A stretch of DNA of 64,000 nucleotides from Nelumbo lutea (GCA_022828595.1 JAKGHH010000005.1:61189655-61253654), one strand, 5' to 3'; numbered from the stretch's first letter, positions 1 through 12,181 are shown. A program made the numbers and translations. Notes: generated by a model from the sequence alone, not told the origin.

Positions 1-1
1 G

Positions 2-394
2 GAGTATGCAGAGGTTTATTATGCGGAACTCAGAGCTCTCTTTTTTATGAGGGTCTTGCTGTCTGATCATTTTTTATGCTGGATCACTCTTCCCAATCCT
101 CCAGGCTTTGCTCAAGTTCTTTTAGTTGATGCTTTTCCTTAGTTACTGACTACGGGAAAAGGGTTTGTTATAGTATTGATTGTTATGCATGCATGGTTGT
201 GTATGATTCTTTGCTAAAGGGTATTGATGTTGGTGTACTTTTACTGTTTTCGTTTAATTTCTGTCAGTAGTATTTGTCTCTAACACATGATTTTTGTCAT
301 TGTTAATTTGTACTTAATTTCTTATAATGGTATTTATCTATAATTTCTGCTTTTTGGCAGCTAAATGTTTATGATGGAAAAACTTCTGCTGAAG
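2..394 (+). CDS. Internal exons of the unidentified RGG-tail gene (partial)
   Basis: Two short open segments are compatible with exons feeding the terminal exon near 2900. Positions 2-115 read open in one frame and are followed by GT at 116-117. Positions 361-394 follow a pyrimidine-rich TTTTTGGCAG acceptor and end AAG|GTATGC. They join in phase (115 ends phase 0, 361 starts phase 0), and the one leftover base at 394 fits an acceptor at 2899/2900. The joined peptide includes LNVYDGKTSAE. I do not recognise the family. The intron from 395 to about 2899 contains no convincing exon. RNA evidence is needed to fix the boundaries. Confidence 0.35.
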
Positions 395-2899
395 GTATGC
401 TTGTATTAAAAATTGCATCCTTGATTCTTCTTTTTTCATTGTCTGTGGAAGTAATGGAAGTTATATTGTAAAAGTGCCGTGAGGATTTCAAGTTTTAGTA
501 AACTAAAACCGAGATGTCTAAGATTTGAAGAGAGCTATATTGTAGGATGGGGAATTCGTGGCATTTAAATATTACAATAGTTTTCTCCTCGCTTTTGAAT
601 AAGCACTGCATTATTAGAAAGGCGGAAACTTATCTTACTGCTCAGATGATTAAGTATCCTATTGGGAGTTTGATCTATGATCTGCTTCACATTCAATTAT
701 GGCCAAGAAAAGGTGTCCAAGCTGCCAGTGTAAAATGTATCTGTTTGACATGTGGAGATTCTACCAACTTGCCTACCTTCCCAAAATTGATGGTGCTATC
801 ACTTGTTTTAGAAACTGCAACAAACAAAGAAGGTTGGAAATATTTGGAATCAAACATTACTTTTGCTCGTCTCTTCATCTTCTCTTATCTAATCCTAACC
901 CCTCCTCAAGGTTGTCCATTTTCTCTTTACTGCAGATAGGAACACAAAGAAAGAATCCAATGAGAGTTAAATCCAGAAGCTCATCACCTATAACCCCTCC
1001 TTCACCCCATGAAGCTCACCACCTTAAATGAGTAGGACCCCTATCCTGTCCTGTATAAAACACTCTCTCATGGTTATCCGCACCAATGGAACTCGTTCTC
1101 TGTAATAGGTTTTTCCTCATGTCCAACACTAGTTCAACACTAGCCTGTCTAGGCCCTATAGGTTGTAGAGTTGAGTTAAAAGCCTGAGCTTTGGTTCATT
1201 CATGCATGTCCAACCATTTTAATTTGTCTCTCAAGTGGGTCCTGTGTGCTCACTAAGAGATTTTCACGGGATATGATAGCATCTCTAATATTTTCTGTAT
1301 ATTGAGAAGTTCTTCAAGAACTAAAGTGATTATTTTCTTTGTTCAGTCAATTTTATATTTGATTCTACTTATTAGGAAAATAAATATCTACAAGTAGGGT
1401 GAATTACCAATAGCTCCCCTGGGATTTTGGTCAAATTATAAGACCTCTCCTCAGATTTGTGTTAATTTGTACCGACCAATCAGTTACAAGGGATTTGTTA
1501 ATGGAGGAGATGAAATCAAGACAGGAATAGGTAGTTTAAAATATATATTTTGAAAGTGATATAAGTAACCTCATTTATAAGCACCAAGTTCAATTTTACC
1601 ATTTCAGAATTTTATTGTATTTTAATTTTTTTCTTGATACTGTTCTGCTTTTCATTTCCAGTTTCCCACCTTAAATGGGCAGAAAATTTCTCTTTAAGAA
1701 ATACAATTGATGGCAGAAAAGATTTCATTCCCATCACTAAAACCATAGTTGTCAGGACGATGCCTAGGCAACAAGGTAACCTTGGAGGCTCGGCTTGCCT
1801 AATTGCCACACAGTTTTGGAGATTGTGCTATAAAATATTTATATATTCTTATTTTTTGAGATTATAATTATAAATTGACATTATTAAACCATAGTATTCA
1901 TGTTGGGTGTTTATATGCTAATTTCTTTTTATTATTTTCTTATTTGTTGGGGTTTAATCAACACTGACATTGCTAAGTGCTTGAACCCTCAAAGACTTCA
2001 AAACCTGAACCAATAAGGAAGAACTTAAAATTTATTCATAAAAAAAGGAAGAACATAAAATTTTGTCTAATCAACACATTTTCTCTTTTCTTTTTTCTTC
2101 TCATGAATATATTCAATTTCTATACTTCAACATGACGTTTATACTTTTCTTATGATAGTTGTTTATAATTATTAAGGAAATATGGTTATGGAACCTAGGG
2201 ACCTAGCCTACATGTTTTTTACTTGAAAAAATCCATCGCCTAGGTCATGCCCATCTAGGCAACAAGGTGCCCCTCCCCTGATACCTACCCTTCGCTATAG
2301 CCAGCTTGAAAGCTAATGACTAAAACTCAAGGCAGGTTTGGTGTGGAATTTGACCTAAACCCAGAGAATTTTTGAGTAATTTATCATTACAAGTATTCTT
2401 GTGAACTCTCCTTTCAGATGATGAATGAAATTTGAATGTCATCTTACAATTTTATATTTTGGTGGTGACTAATATCTATAAACACCTTAGGTGTTTGACT
2501 CCGTTTCTTTCTAGGCACCGAGTCCTAGAAGGGCGACTTGTCTTGACAGACTTGACTCTGGTAGCCTTTCTCTACCAAGAAAAGGGGGCCCTGGGAGCCT
2601 TGTATGCTCATATTTTAACCTAAATCCAAGAGAGTTTTATTGCTTGGTATAAAGGTGAAAACTTCAGGCTGATAAGCGCCAAAATTTTAAATGCTGGTTT
2701 GAGCATGAATTTAGGGTGGCTACTACGCAAAAAATGCATTAGCTACTGGTGAGTATTACAGAGTTTTTTTGGAAGTTTAACTACTGAGAATTTGATTGTT
2801 AAATTAATCGGTCGTGTTTAATAGGAAATTTTGTTGTGCTGATGTAACTTTCTTGTATCTAAAATTGTGAATATGAAAGGTTTCTGTTGTAGGAATTAG

Positions 2900-3276
2900 A
2901 ATTTCCCATGGAAAGTCTAAATAATCTTGATGCAGGGAGTGCTGAACCCAAAAACACAAGTCCGGCATCCAAGAGAAATATTAAAAAAGGTGGCACCAAA
3001 GCTTCTGGCAACTCCAATAAAAGGAAGAAGTCCAAGGATTCTTCAGATTCTGAAGATGAGAATAATATTGACGATGACAGCGATGGTAGTGGGGAGGATG
3101 CTAATGGCCAAACAGAAAGATGGAGGCGGGGTGGTAATACTTCTGTCAGAGGACGTGGTAGGGGGAATAAAGGCACTGGGAGTGGGCGGGTGCGGCCTCC
3201 TTCTGCTGATGAGAAGAGTTCTAGGCATGGTCGAGGGAGGGGAAAATCGGGGAAAAGAGGGAGGTTTACCTGGTGA
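2900..3276 (+). CDS. Terminal exon of unidentified gene: acidic/lysine linker plus RGG-like basic tail
   Basis: The exon starts after GGAATTAG (phase-consistent with the exon ending at 394; an alternative acceptor lies at 2892) and ends at TGA 3274-3276. It encodes about 125 residues: a Ser/Asn/Lys-rich stretch, a lysine cluster (KRKKSKD) followed by an acidic run (SEDENNIDDDSDGSGED), then an Arg/Gly tail with RGRGRG and HGRGRGKSGKRGRF. Such tails are common on nuclear nucleic-acid-binding or chromatin proteins, but nothing here identifies the family. No membrane segment or signal is present. Codon use looks normal for a plant gene and the frame is uninterrupted. Nuclear location is inferred from composition only. 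Confidence 0.6.
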
Positions 3277-4740
3277 AGAGACTCCCTTCGGCCACCCAGA
3301 ATTCTGTTTTCTCAATGCACAGAAATTTCATTATTTTCCCCATTGGCAGGTATCTGATTTTGGGTTTCCTTTTCCATGCTTTATAATTTCATTGTGTTCA
3401 AACACCGACAATTTTATTTCACAAAAATTTGGGGCTTCACTCCCTTGGTGGGGGAGTGGAAGATGGAGTAAAAGCTCTCATCGGCTTTGTATTTTTAGCT
3501 ATTTACTTGTTTTTCAATCACAAGGCTATAGTTTTATCATGTTTTCAGTTTTGTTTTGGTGCATCCTTTGTTTTACTGTTATTATACTCCTAATTGCATG
3601 GAATGAAGTTTTTATTGCGGTGATAATTTCACTTTCTGCACCCTTTAATGGGTTATCCTTTGATGTAGAACTCCCTACTCCACAGCGAAATGCCCTATAC
3701 GTCCTGTTACAACTAGAAGTACTTTAATGTTTGAAGATGCTTCTGTAGATCAAAATAACCAGTGCTGACTGACTATCGATTCTTTCCTAGCTAGGTCTGG
3801 GTTCAAATTTCCTGAGTTCGGCCTTTCTGTAATTTTATGCGTAACATATATCATATTATCCCGGGCTAGTGAATGGCTGGTGTGGGCGGGATAGGGCCTG
3901 GTCTTTCATTAAGCTCCAAAACAGATTCTATGTTTGTCCAAATGCGGTCCAAGATTCCCCTTACCAATCCACATTTATATGCACATGCATTGCACGCGGT
4001 AGATTGTCATGATAATGATTAAAGTATGAAAAATTAAGAAGAAATTGAAGATAAAATATCAACAAAAATCTGTCTTGGGTTGCCTCTTGGGCTGCCATTT
4101 AATATGAATCTAGGTATTCAATGTTTTTGGGTTGATAAAAAAATTAATGAGACCCCAACTCTTGTCATTACCTCAGGCATTCGCTTAGGCGCATTTATGT
4201 TGACACCGAGCCCTGACGCCACGAAATGAATTAGAAAGCTTCTCTCCTGGTCAAGAATTCTTTTTTACCTTTTTTGACAATAAACTGAAATTGATGAAAT
4301 ATCAAAAGGTTGTTCAGTTGCAGCAAACAGTTTAGAAGTTTTCCCAATAAATAATACGAAAGAAAATTGAAAACATAAAATATCTGCAGCTACATGGTCT
4401 AAAGTTGGCCAAATTAACACCAAAATCTGTTGAATGTTTCCCTTCAAAGGTCCTTCCGTTCATCTCCTAGATATCCCAAACAATAAATTGAAGATGCTTA
4501 TCCACCTTCTATTTTCAAGTCTACATTCTGATTCGATTATGATTTTTCATTGGTAAGTAGAAGTTGGTACGTTATTAATTAGGGTATGGAGTTCTTGGCA
4601 CCTGGCCCTACGGTTTTGAAACCGAACTTTGACTTGTCAAGGTTTCAACATCCGTTATAAATCCAACACTTTCTTTTGTTTCTACCCCTAACACAAAATA
4701 TCAAAATAGGAAAATTGTTAGTGATAAAAAAAAAAAAAGA
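3277..4740. other. Probable 3' UTR followed by intergenic DNA
   Basis: T-rich sequence after the stop codon is compatible with a 3' UTR to about 3.7-3.9 kb. An open frame across 2927-3727 overlaps the real exon in another frame and looks accidental. Around 4150-4215 there is a short GC-rich patch (ttcgcttaggcgca) resembling patches at 2225-2280 and 1755-1800, possibly remnants of one dispersed repeat. No gene is supported. Confidence 0.4.
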
Positions 4741-4994
4741 CTACAATTGCATGGAAGATGATAACAGAAGAGGGTTATCATTTACAAAGGAATGAGATAC
4801 AGGATTCATGTTTGGTTCTGTTTGAAATTCTCCCAAGAGACGAGATTGTTCTTTTGTGAGGCAGAGCTTCTTACGGTGAGGGCCTTCACCCCCACCACCA
4901 CCACCCAAGCTGGTATCTTCTTCTGCACTTCCCACTTCTTCTGTGCCTGAGAGGATTTGATTGATGTCCAGCTCTTTCATCACACTACCACCAT
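4741..4994 (-). pseudogene. HD-Zip class II homeobox gene fragment
   Basis: On the minus strand an acceptor (TTCATTACAG at about 4995-5004) opens an exon reading MKELDINQILSG, an acidic/Gly-rich stretch, then GPHRKKLCLTKEQSRLLGEF and NMNP. In HD-Zip II transcription factors the homeodomain begins with a very similar RKKLRLTKEQSRLLEESF stretch and an intron often follows the NP. Here only the N-terminal arm and helix 1 are present. Helices 2 and 3, the leucine zipper and the CPSCE tail are absent; the frame runs into unrelated sequence and a stop. Changes such as R to C (KKLCL) and loss of residues in helix 1 suggest decay. An upstream exon on the minus strand was not found. It is most likely a pseudogene; a real exon with distant partners outside this window cannot be excluded. 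Confidence 0.6.
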
Positions 4995-6824
4995 CTGTAA
5001 TGAAGAAGAAGATTCGAATTAATGTTTTTCCATGTTTAGCAATGAAACCCATGTATTAGAAACCAGAAAGAAAATAAAAAAGGCCGAAATTTTACAAGTG
5101 GATCGGACTAACTACGAGAGAGAAGATTGATCTAATATCCTCTAGAAAGGCGTAAAGAAAAAGAAAAGAAGAGACCTACGTGTGTTGGCAGAAAGCTAAT
5201 TAAGACTCCATCTGAAAATAAACTTGATGAAAAAGGAAGAAAGAAAATGAGACAAAACGTACTTCAATGTGAGCAAAAAGAGAGGAAAAGAAGAAGCAAG
5301 CAAAACTAAAATGGAAGAAAAACCAGCTATAAACCAGATCCAAGACATGTATACATAAATCAATAGATAGAGAGATTAAAAAAAGTCTTGTAAATTAGAA
5401 GTATTGAAAGAATACAAGTTTTAAAGACCAACTAAATTAAAAAAGAACTGAAAAAGACCATTAAATTAAAAACCAAAAGCTTTTTTTTTTTGTTTTTTTT
5501 TCCAGCCACTCCCACCTACTCTAACAATGACGGACATCACTCTGACTACGACACTCTCTTGTTGCGAGCTCCCCTCTTGGGTAGTTGTCTTGAGTTTCTC
5601 TGCACACTCTGATTTTTCACTGTCTTGTCCATTCTTATTATAAGAATCGCAGAAGTAGAATAGTAACCGTTCATAGATAAATCATCATGAAAGTGTTGAT
5701 CTCTTTGAACATAGGAGATGAAACCACTTCGGAGATGAAACATGATGACATGTATGCCCTCTACATAGCATATAAAGAGGGGCAGAACATATCTAATAAA
5801 AATTTCAGAAATAGGGGGCATTGACTCTTTTATAAGTAGTATAGATATTTTTCACCAAGTAAAGAATAAATAATAAATACAAGAAGAATAACGTAGCCTA
5901 CTGATCACAATTATTATATGAACATTGTGAGCTTCAATAAGGATAGCATGATAATAACATATTGGCTACCGCATTGATACGACGTGAGATCCATTTCCAT
6001 TGCCACCAGGTTTGGGAGGGTTGAAGGGTTGGGGGATGGACTATTAGAGCCTAGACTCTAGATGTATACCGTGGGCCTTGTCAACCTTTTAATGCCACCT
6101 GCACTGTAATGGGCCATGTTGTGCCGGCATGTGGGTCGTGCCTACTTGGCACGAATCTTTCAAGTGGGGAGCCTGGCATGGCCCAAGGCTTGAACCTAGC
6201 TGGCCTGTGCATCGCTGGGCCAGACCCTGATTTTTTTTTTTCACTTCTCTCTCACTTTCTTTTGACCAAGTAAAAATGACAACAAATTTGAGAAAAAAAT
6301 AATAAAATTTAACAAAATGCTTAACAAGATAGACAGCAATTTCATATGAGTTTTTTTACAAAAATTTAATAAAAATATTAAAATTTAATTTATATGAGTT
6401 TTTAAGGCATACAGTTCTTCATTTTTTTTTAATTTTGATTTTTAAAATTTTGATTTATCTAGTTTCATATTTAATCAAATAAAGTGAATGCTCATCCCTA
6501 CGAAGGTCAGAAGCATTCAGTGGATCAATGAGATGGGGATATGCGTGTTGCAAACTTGCAATCACTGACAGTGACATACATGAAGAAACTTGTGTAACAA
6601 CTAAAATGATGGAACTAAAAAGCTTATTGTTTTGTATTTTATGAATAAGGTTCTAAGTAGGTTTATTTATTTTATTTGTTATTTTTTTGGGATGGTTTTA
6701 AAAACTTTATCTGGTATCAAATGACCCCTTGGTCTCTTTTGAAAAAAGAGAAAGAGAGGAGGTTTTAGCATTTTATTAAGGGAGGTTTTTTCTTGAGATG
6801 ACATAACAGTGACTTTTCATAGAA
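4995..6824. other. Intergenic region, no supported gene
   Basis: Purine-rich and AT-rich sequence. A GC-rich block at about 6065-6225 (repeated GGGCC/GGCAC words) resembles blocks near 23.46-23.66, 24.73-24.85 and 45.55-45.65 kb and is probably an old dispersed repeat. The minus-strand open frame at 5546-5821 has no recognisable features. Confidence 0.4.
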
Positions 6825-6829
6825 AAGTT

Positions 6830-7053
6830 TGTAGAGTTACTTACTCTTAAGTCATTCGTTAACTCTTTTTTTTTTCTTTTGTCTTTTACTATTTAAGCTG
6901 GCCTTCTGTTATTGGCCGATGCTCTGTATATAAACTCTGTTACTGTAACCCTTTTTTACTGCGAGAAAGAATAGTTTTTCTCTCCACTTTCTTCTTCCTT
7001 CCTTCTTGCCTTTTCTTCTTGTTTTCTTCTTCTTTTTGTTTTGTTTTGGTACA
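6830..7053 (+). repeat. 5' LTR of the copia element
   Basis: Starts TGTAGAGTTAC and ends GGTACA next to the PBS. It aligns over its length with the LTR at 12182-12371, including the shared CACTTTCTTCTTCC tract. This copy carries extra bases, including a TATATAAAC stretch near 6927-6935 that could be a TATA box. Confidence 0.85.
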
Positions 7054-7056
7054 TGG

Positions 7057-7604
7057 TAGGGCTGTTCATAAGAAGGCTCAACCCGACCAAACCGATCAAC
7101 CTGGATCGACCCAACTTGAATTGGTCTGGTTTTCATCAGCACCGATCGGTTTCGGGTTGTACAAATTCATAAACCGATGGTTCATGTCGGTTTTGGTTTT
7201 TTTGTGTGAAAACTAAAACCGACCCGACCCGAACCGACTTAGTTCCTACTTAACTATTTAAATATATATTTCGATTTTAAATTAAATCGACCTAATCTAT
7301 TTAAATATATATTTTGATTTTAATTTAAATATATTTTATATTTAAAACTGTTAAATAAAGATATTTCAGTTTTACATAAAAATTGAAATATCTGACAACC
7401 CAAACTTGCACCACACAGGCACATGGACCATGGGGGGCATGGATGAACTTAGAGTCGAAACCGACCCAACCCGACTCAAACCGACCAGGTCGGTTTTGCT
7501 TAACACTGGGTCAGTTTCGGTTTCCATCTCAAGTAACCCGACCAGGTCGGGTCGGTTGGAAAAACCTCAGTAAACTGACCCAACCCAACCCGTGAACAGC
7601 CCTA
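7057..7604. mobile_element. Non-autonomous hAT element inserted at the copia LTR/PBS junction
   Basis: Terminal inverted repeats TAGGGCTGTTCA (7057-7068) and TGAACAGCCCTA (7593-7604) are perfect over 12 bp. An 8-bp target duplication GTACATGG lies at 7049-7056 and 7605-7612. TA-starting TIRs with 8-bp duplications are diagnostic of the hAT superfamily. The interior has GGTTCGG/CCGACC-rich arms around an AT-rich centre and no transposase frame. It entered three bases inside the copia primer-binding site; the right copy of the duplication keeps the full PBS. Confidence 0.92.
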
Positions 7605-7609
7605 GTACA

Positions 7610-7621
7610 TGGTATCAGAGC
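7610..7621 (+). promoter_or_regulatory. Primer-binding site of the copia element
   Basis: TGGTATCAGAGC is the usual copia PBS, complementary to the 3' end of initiator methionine tRNA. It is now separated from the 5' LTR body by the hAT insertion. Confidence 0.9.
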
Positions 7622-7672
7622 GACGAGATCTGGTGCCTACCTTTTCTTTTTTACTGTTTTCCTATCAACACT

Positions 7673-8900
7673 ATGGAAGAAGAGGTGGATACCTCTGTTA
7701 GTCGTAATGGTTGAAATACGACCGGCCCTGGAGCTGTTGCAGAGATTACAAGAGAGTCAGCCTACAACTAGAAAGGAGACCCTTTTCAGATCATCCTAGA
7801 ATAATGCTAGTTACAGCACCATTAACTAGAAACAACTACCTCACCTGGAGCAGATCTATGAAGATAGCTCTAGGTGCGAAACTAAAGCTGGGTTTCGTGG
7901 ATGGGAGGACTGCTCATCCAGATGAATGAACAATAGAGTTTGAACTATGGACAAGGGTGAACTACATGGTAACTTCCTGGATCCTTAACTCAATCTCAAA
8001 AGAAATAGTAGATGCCTTTCTTTATATTACTACAACGAAGGAACTCTGGGATGAAATTGTTGAAAGATTTGGTGAAAGCAATGGGCCTTTGTTGTATTAA
8101 ATCCAAAGAGATATAAGTTCAATATCTCAAGGGAATGAATCAGTAGCTAAGTATTACACTAGGCTTAAAAGGCTGTGGGATGAGCTAACCTGTTTAATGC
8201 CTATTCCACCTTGTACCTGCGGTTTTGCTAAAGCAGTTGCCGATTTGCATTCATTCAATAGATTAATGCAATTTCTGATGGGTTTAAGTGACTGTTATGA
8301 TAATATAAGGAGTCAAATCCTTGTAATGGAATCCTTACCCTCTGTGAACCATGCTTATTCCTTGGCCACTTTGAGGTTCCCTATGAAATGAGGCATGGAA
8401 CGGAGCCACTATGAAGAAGTTCTGGGAGTTACGAAGGAAGCTTCGGGCTCATATTGGTCATGGTTCTCAGAGTTGAGAAACAGAGAGAAGTACACACAGT
8501 TTTTAATGAAAACATAGACTCTACTGTGTTATTTGCCAAAACCCAAAACACCAATCAACCATATAGATGGGATGGAACTAATAGGGGAAATAATAAGAAA
8601 ATAGACATGGGAAGGAAGAATAAGGACAACAAGTATTGTGATCATTGCAATGTGAAGGGACATGTGAAGGAGACTTGCTTCAAGCTCCATGGATACCCAA
8701 AATGGCCAACATGGTGGAAACTCCCTTTGATTTTGGAACTAAAGAGAAGGTTGATGGGAAAACTAATAAGAAAATGGATTTGGCAAATATGGTGCAACAA
8801 GAAATCTTGAAGCTGGTGAAGGGGAAGATGACTATGGAAGGCAGCCATGTCAAATTTGCTAACATGGACAACTATGCAGGTAATTCCTTCAATACTGAAT
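7673..8900 (+). pseudogene. copia gag (capsid and zinc knuckle), broken
   Basis: The likely start is ATG 7673, 52 bases after the PBS. The frame breaks early (stop near 7710, shifts near 7790, stop near 7927, further stops near 8100, 8390 and 8515). Recognisable parts are the capsid N-terminal motif PLTRNNYLTWSRSMKIALG (about 7821-7877), an LWDEI..RFGE block (8045-8080), a KYYTRLKRLWDEL block (8152-8192) and a CCHC zinc knuckle CDHCNVKGHVKETC (about 8638-8679) followed by HGYPKWP. These are the hallmarks of plant copia gag, which packages element RNA into virus-like particles. No intact product can be made. Confidence 0.85.
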
Positions 8901-8917
8901 GTGCTTTAAGTTTTGCA

Positions 8918-11900
8918 ATGAGTACTATTGACACAGGGGGCTTCAAACCACATGTGTGGAAATAAATCCATTTTTGATAAGCCTAGACCCACTAAACATC
9001 CACTACCTGTTTGCCTACCAGATGGATCCATTAAATTTGTTCATAGTATTGGAAATATTCATTTATCAACTGATATTTGTTTGAAAGATGCATTGTACAT
9101 TCCTATTTTTAAATTCAACCTCCTATCAGTAAATAAACTTGTTGAGTCTGTCCAAATAAAGTTCACATTCTTACCTTGCCATTGTCTATTGTAGGACCTG
9201 TAGACTAAAAGGATTCTGGCAGTAGGGAAACTACTAAGAAGCTTATACATCCTAGACAACTCTTGTTTTAGAAAATTTAGATGTAATACAAAGCCAAACA
9301 GTGACAAGTTGTTTTTGAATTTCAATGATACTTTTTTACCTTGTAATGCTGTTGTTTCTAGAAATGAAAGTATGGCTACTTCAAAAATCTCTCTTTGGCA
9401 TGGCCATTTGGGACATGCTTCAATGAATGTTTTAAAGCATATTGATTTTCTTAAATGCTTGAATTTACAAAATGAGGTTGGGTGTGAAATTTGTCAATTG
9501 TCTAAGCAACAAAGGCTACCTTTTTCCAACCAGTAGTATCACTACCCAATAACCCTTTGAATTAATCCATTTGGACACTTGGGGACCATACAAAGAACCT
9601 TCAATTACTGGAGCCACATATGCTTTAACACTTATGGATGACTATTCCAGAGCAACTTGGACCATTCTGATGTCACACAAAACTCAAACACTTGCCATTT
9701 TCACTCAATTTTTTAACATGGTTAAGGCCCAATTTGATAAAACTATCAAAACCATAAGGTCTAACAATGGAATAGAGTTTACAAACCATGACTTTCAATC
9801 CTTTCTTTCTAGCAAAGGAGTGTTACATCAAAAGACATGTCCTTATACACTTCAACAGAATGTAATTGTTGAAAGGAAACACAAGCATCTCTTGCAAGTG
9901 GCAATAGATCTTATGTTCCAATCTTGCTTGTCAAAAAAATTCTGGGGACATTCCATCCTTATGGCTATTCATATTATAAACAGACTACCCTCATCAGTGT
10001 TAGCCTGAAAATCTCCATTTGAAGTCCTATTTCATAAACCACCGGATTATACCAATTTAAGATGCTTTGGTTGCTTATGCTATGTGACAAATACATTGCC
10101 TCATAAAAACAAATTTGATCATAGAGCATTTAAGTGTATATTCATTGGGTATAGTCTTGGCCAAAAGGCCTATGATTTGGAAAAACATGAAGTTTATGTG
10201 TCAAGAGACATAAAATTCTATGAGCAAATCTTCCCTTTCAGAACCAATTCAATTTCTATTGACAAAAATTCATCATTTGTTTTACTACTACCTTCTCCAG
10301 ATGATATTTCAGATTTTTTACCAACCCCTACACCAGATGCATCATCACCCATACCATCAACAGGGGAGCCCAATGAAACACCTAATTTTTTGGATTCACC
10401 AACCTCTAAACCGGCAACAGAAACCACTGGTCCACCTTGTGATTTACTTCCTAAAACTATAGTCCCAGTTACTACAAACAACCTACCCCTATCAGACAGA
10501 GTACTAGAGTCAAAATGAAACCAGCTTGGCTTACAGATTATGTTACTAACTTGGGTTGTAGCAATGTTAGAACTACTGACAGAATCCTCAATCAGTCACA
10601 GGTTCATGCATCAGCACCTCATACACCTCCAACATATCCCTTTGTTCAATCACCTTCACTTTCTGCATCATATTTATCCTTTTTAGCTAATGTGTCAAAT
10701 ATTCAAGAACCAACTTCTTATAATCAAGCCAGTACTAATGCTGAATGGATTAAAGCAATGAATGAGGAATTAGAAGCATTAGAGAAGAATGAAACTTGGG
10801 AACTCACTGATTTACCAGAAGGAAAAGGGGCCATTGGTTCCAAATGGGTATATAAACTGAAGTTGAATCCAGATGGCAGTGTGAATAGATACAAATCCAG
10901 GCTGGTAGCCAAAGGATTTCACCAGGTGGAAGGGATTTACTATTTTGATAGCTTCTCTCCTGTGGCCAAAATAGTAACTGTAAGAATTTTTCTTGCAATT
11001 GCAACATCTAAGTCATGACAATGCATTCTTGCATGGGTATTTGGATGAGGAAGTCTACATGCAACCTCCAGAAGGGTATTATAAGGCTGCCAAGGGTCAA
11101 GTCTGCATCACTCTATGGGCTTAAACAAGCCTCAAGACAATGGAATGATGAATTTAGTAACAGAATTAAGGCTTTTGGTTTCCATCAATCAGCTCATGAT
11201 CACTGTTTATTTGTTAGGCACTCATATGATTCTTTCATTGCATTGTTAGTGCATGTAGATGATGTGCTTTTAACAGGTACCTCAGAAGCAAATATCATTT
11301 CAGTCAAACAATACTTGGATAAGCTATTCACTATCAAAGATCTTGGCTATGCCAAGTATTTTCCGGGTTTGGAGATTGCTAGGAGTTCTTTAGGTACTAT
11401 TCTTAACCAAAGGAAGTACGTTCTTGACATTCTAACAAATGCTGGACTCCTAGATGCTAAACCAGCTAAAACACCTTTCCCCAAAGGTCAAAAGTTGTGT
11501 GCAAACAAAGGCACCCCACTAGCTGAACCAGAAAGATATAGAAGGCTTGTTGGACGTTTATTGTATTTGAATATTAGCAGGCCAAACATTAGCTACTCTG
11601 TACAACAGCTAAGTCAGTTTGCAAACTCTCCATGTTAGTCAAAGGTTGTCCTTTGAAAGGCCGTTTTTATCCAACAAACAATTCTCTTCACTTGGAAGCT
11701 TTCAGTGATGCAAATTGGGCCTCCCGTTCTGAAACCAGAAAATCCTTAACAGGGTTTTGCATTTCTTTGGGGTCAGCTCTCATTTTTGGAAGACAAAGAA
11801 GCAAACAACAATCTCAAGATCATCAGCAGAAGCAGAATATAGGAGTTTAGCAGCAACGGTTTGTGAACTTCAATGGATCTCCTACGTTCTCAAGGATTTT

Positions 11901-12114
11901 GACATCAAATTAAAACTTTCAATTCCTCTTTGGTGTGACAATCAAGCTGCTCTACACATAACTGCCAATCCAGTGTTTTATGAAAGAACAAAACACCTAG
12001 ACATTGATTGCCACTTAGTTAGAGAGCAGTTTAAGCAAGGCTTTATCAATCCTCAGCACATCTCCACTCATCACCAAGTAGCTGATGTTTTTTACAAAGC
12101 CACTTTTTGGTCCT
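8918..12114 (+). pseudogene. copia pol (protease, integrase, RT, RNase H), broken
   Basis: Domains in order: protease active site near 8929-8955, where a run of five G shifts the frame inside D-T-G|A-S; GAG-pre-integrase WHGHLGHASMNVLKH (about 9399-9443) with a C-x2-C pair; integrase core 9571-10008 with MDDYSR present, but the usual second catalytic Asp replaced in RSNNGIEF; RT from about 10755 (GSKWVYKLKLNPDG), broken near 11010, with HVDDVLLTG at 11245-11280; RNase H with SDANWAS (about 11705) and SSAEAEYRSLAA (about 11822), split by a frameshift, and CDNQAALHIT (about 11937). At least six disruptions are visible. Stop-interrupted frames and the Asp loss make the polyprotein non-functional. 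Confidence 0.9.
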
Positions 12115-12168
12115 AAATTCAGCAACTTCATGTCCAAGTTGGGTTTGCTTGATATCCACCAAACTCCA

Positions 12169-12181
12169 ACTTAAGGGGGGA
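12169..12181 (+). promoter_or_regulatory. Polypurine tract of the copia element
   Basis: CTTAAGGGGGGA lies directly before the 3' LTR, the position where plus-strand DNA synthesis is primed. Confidence 0.8.

Noticed and set aside
1740..2300. Possible MITE defined by GCCTAGGCAACAAGG words at both sides
   Set aside because: The words are in direct rather than inverted orientation and no target duplication was found.
2927..3727. 266-residue open frame on the plus strand
   Set aside because: It overlaps the real RGG-tail exon in another frame, and its downstream half is low-complexity hydrophobic text over a likely 3' UTR.
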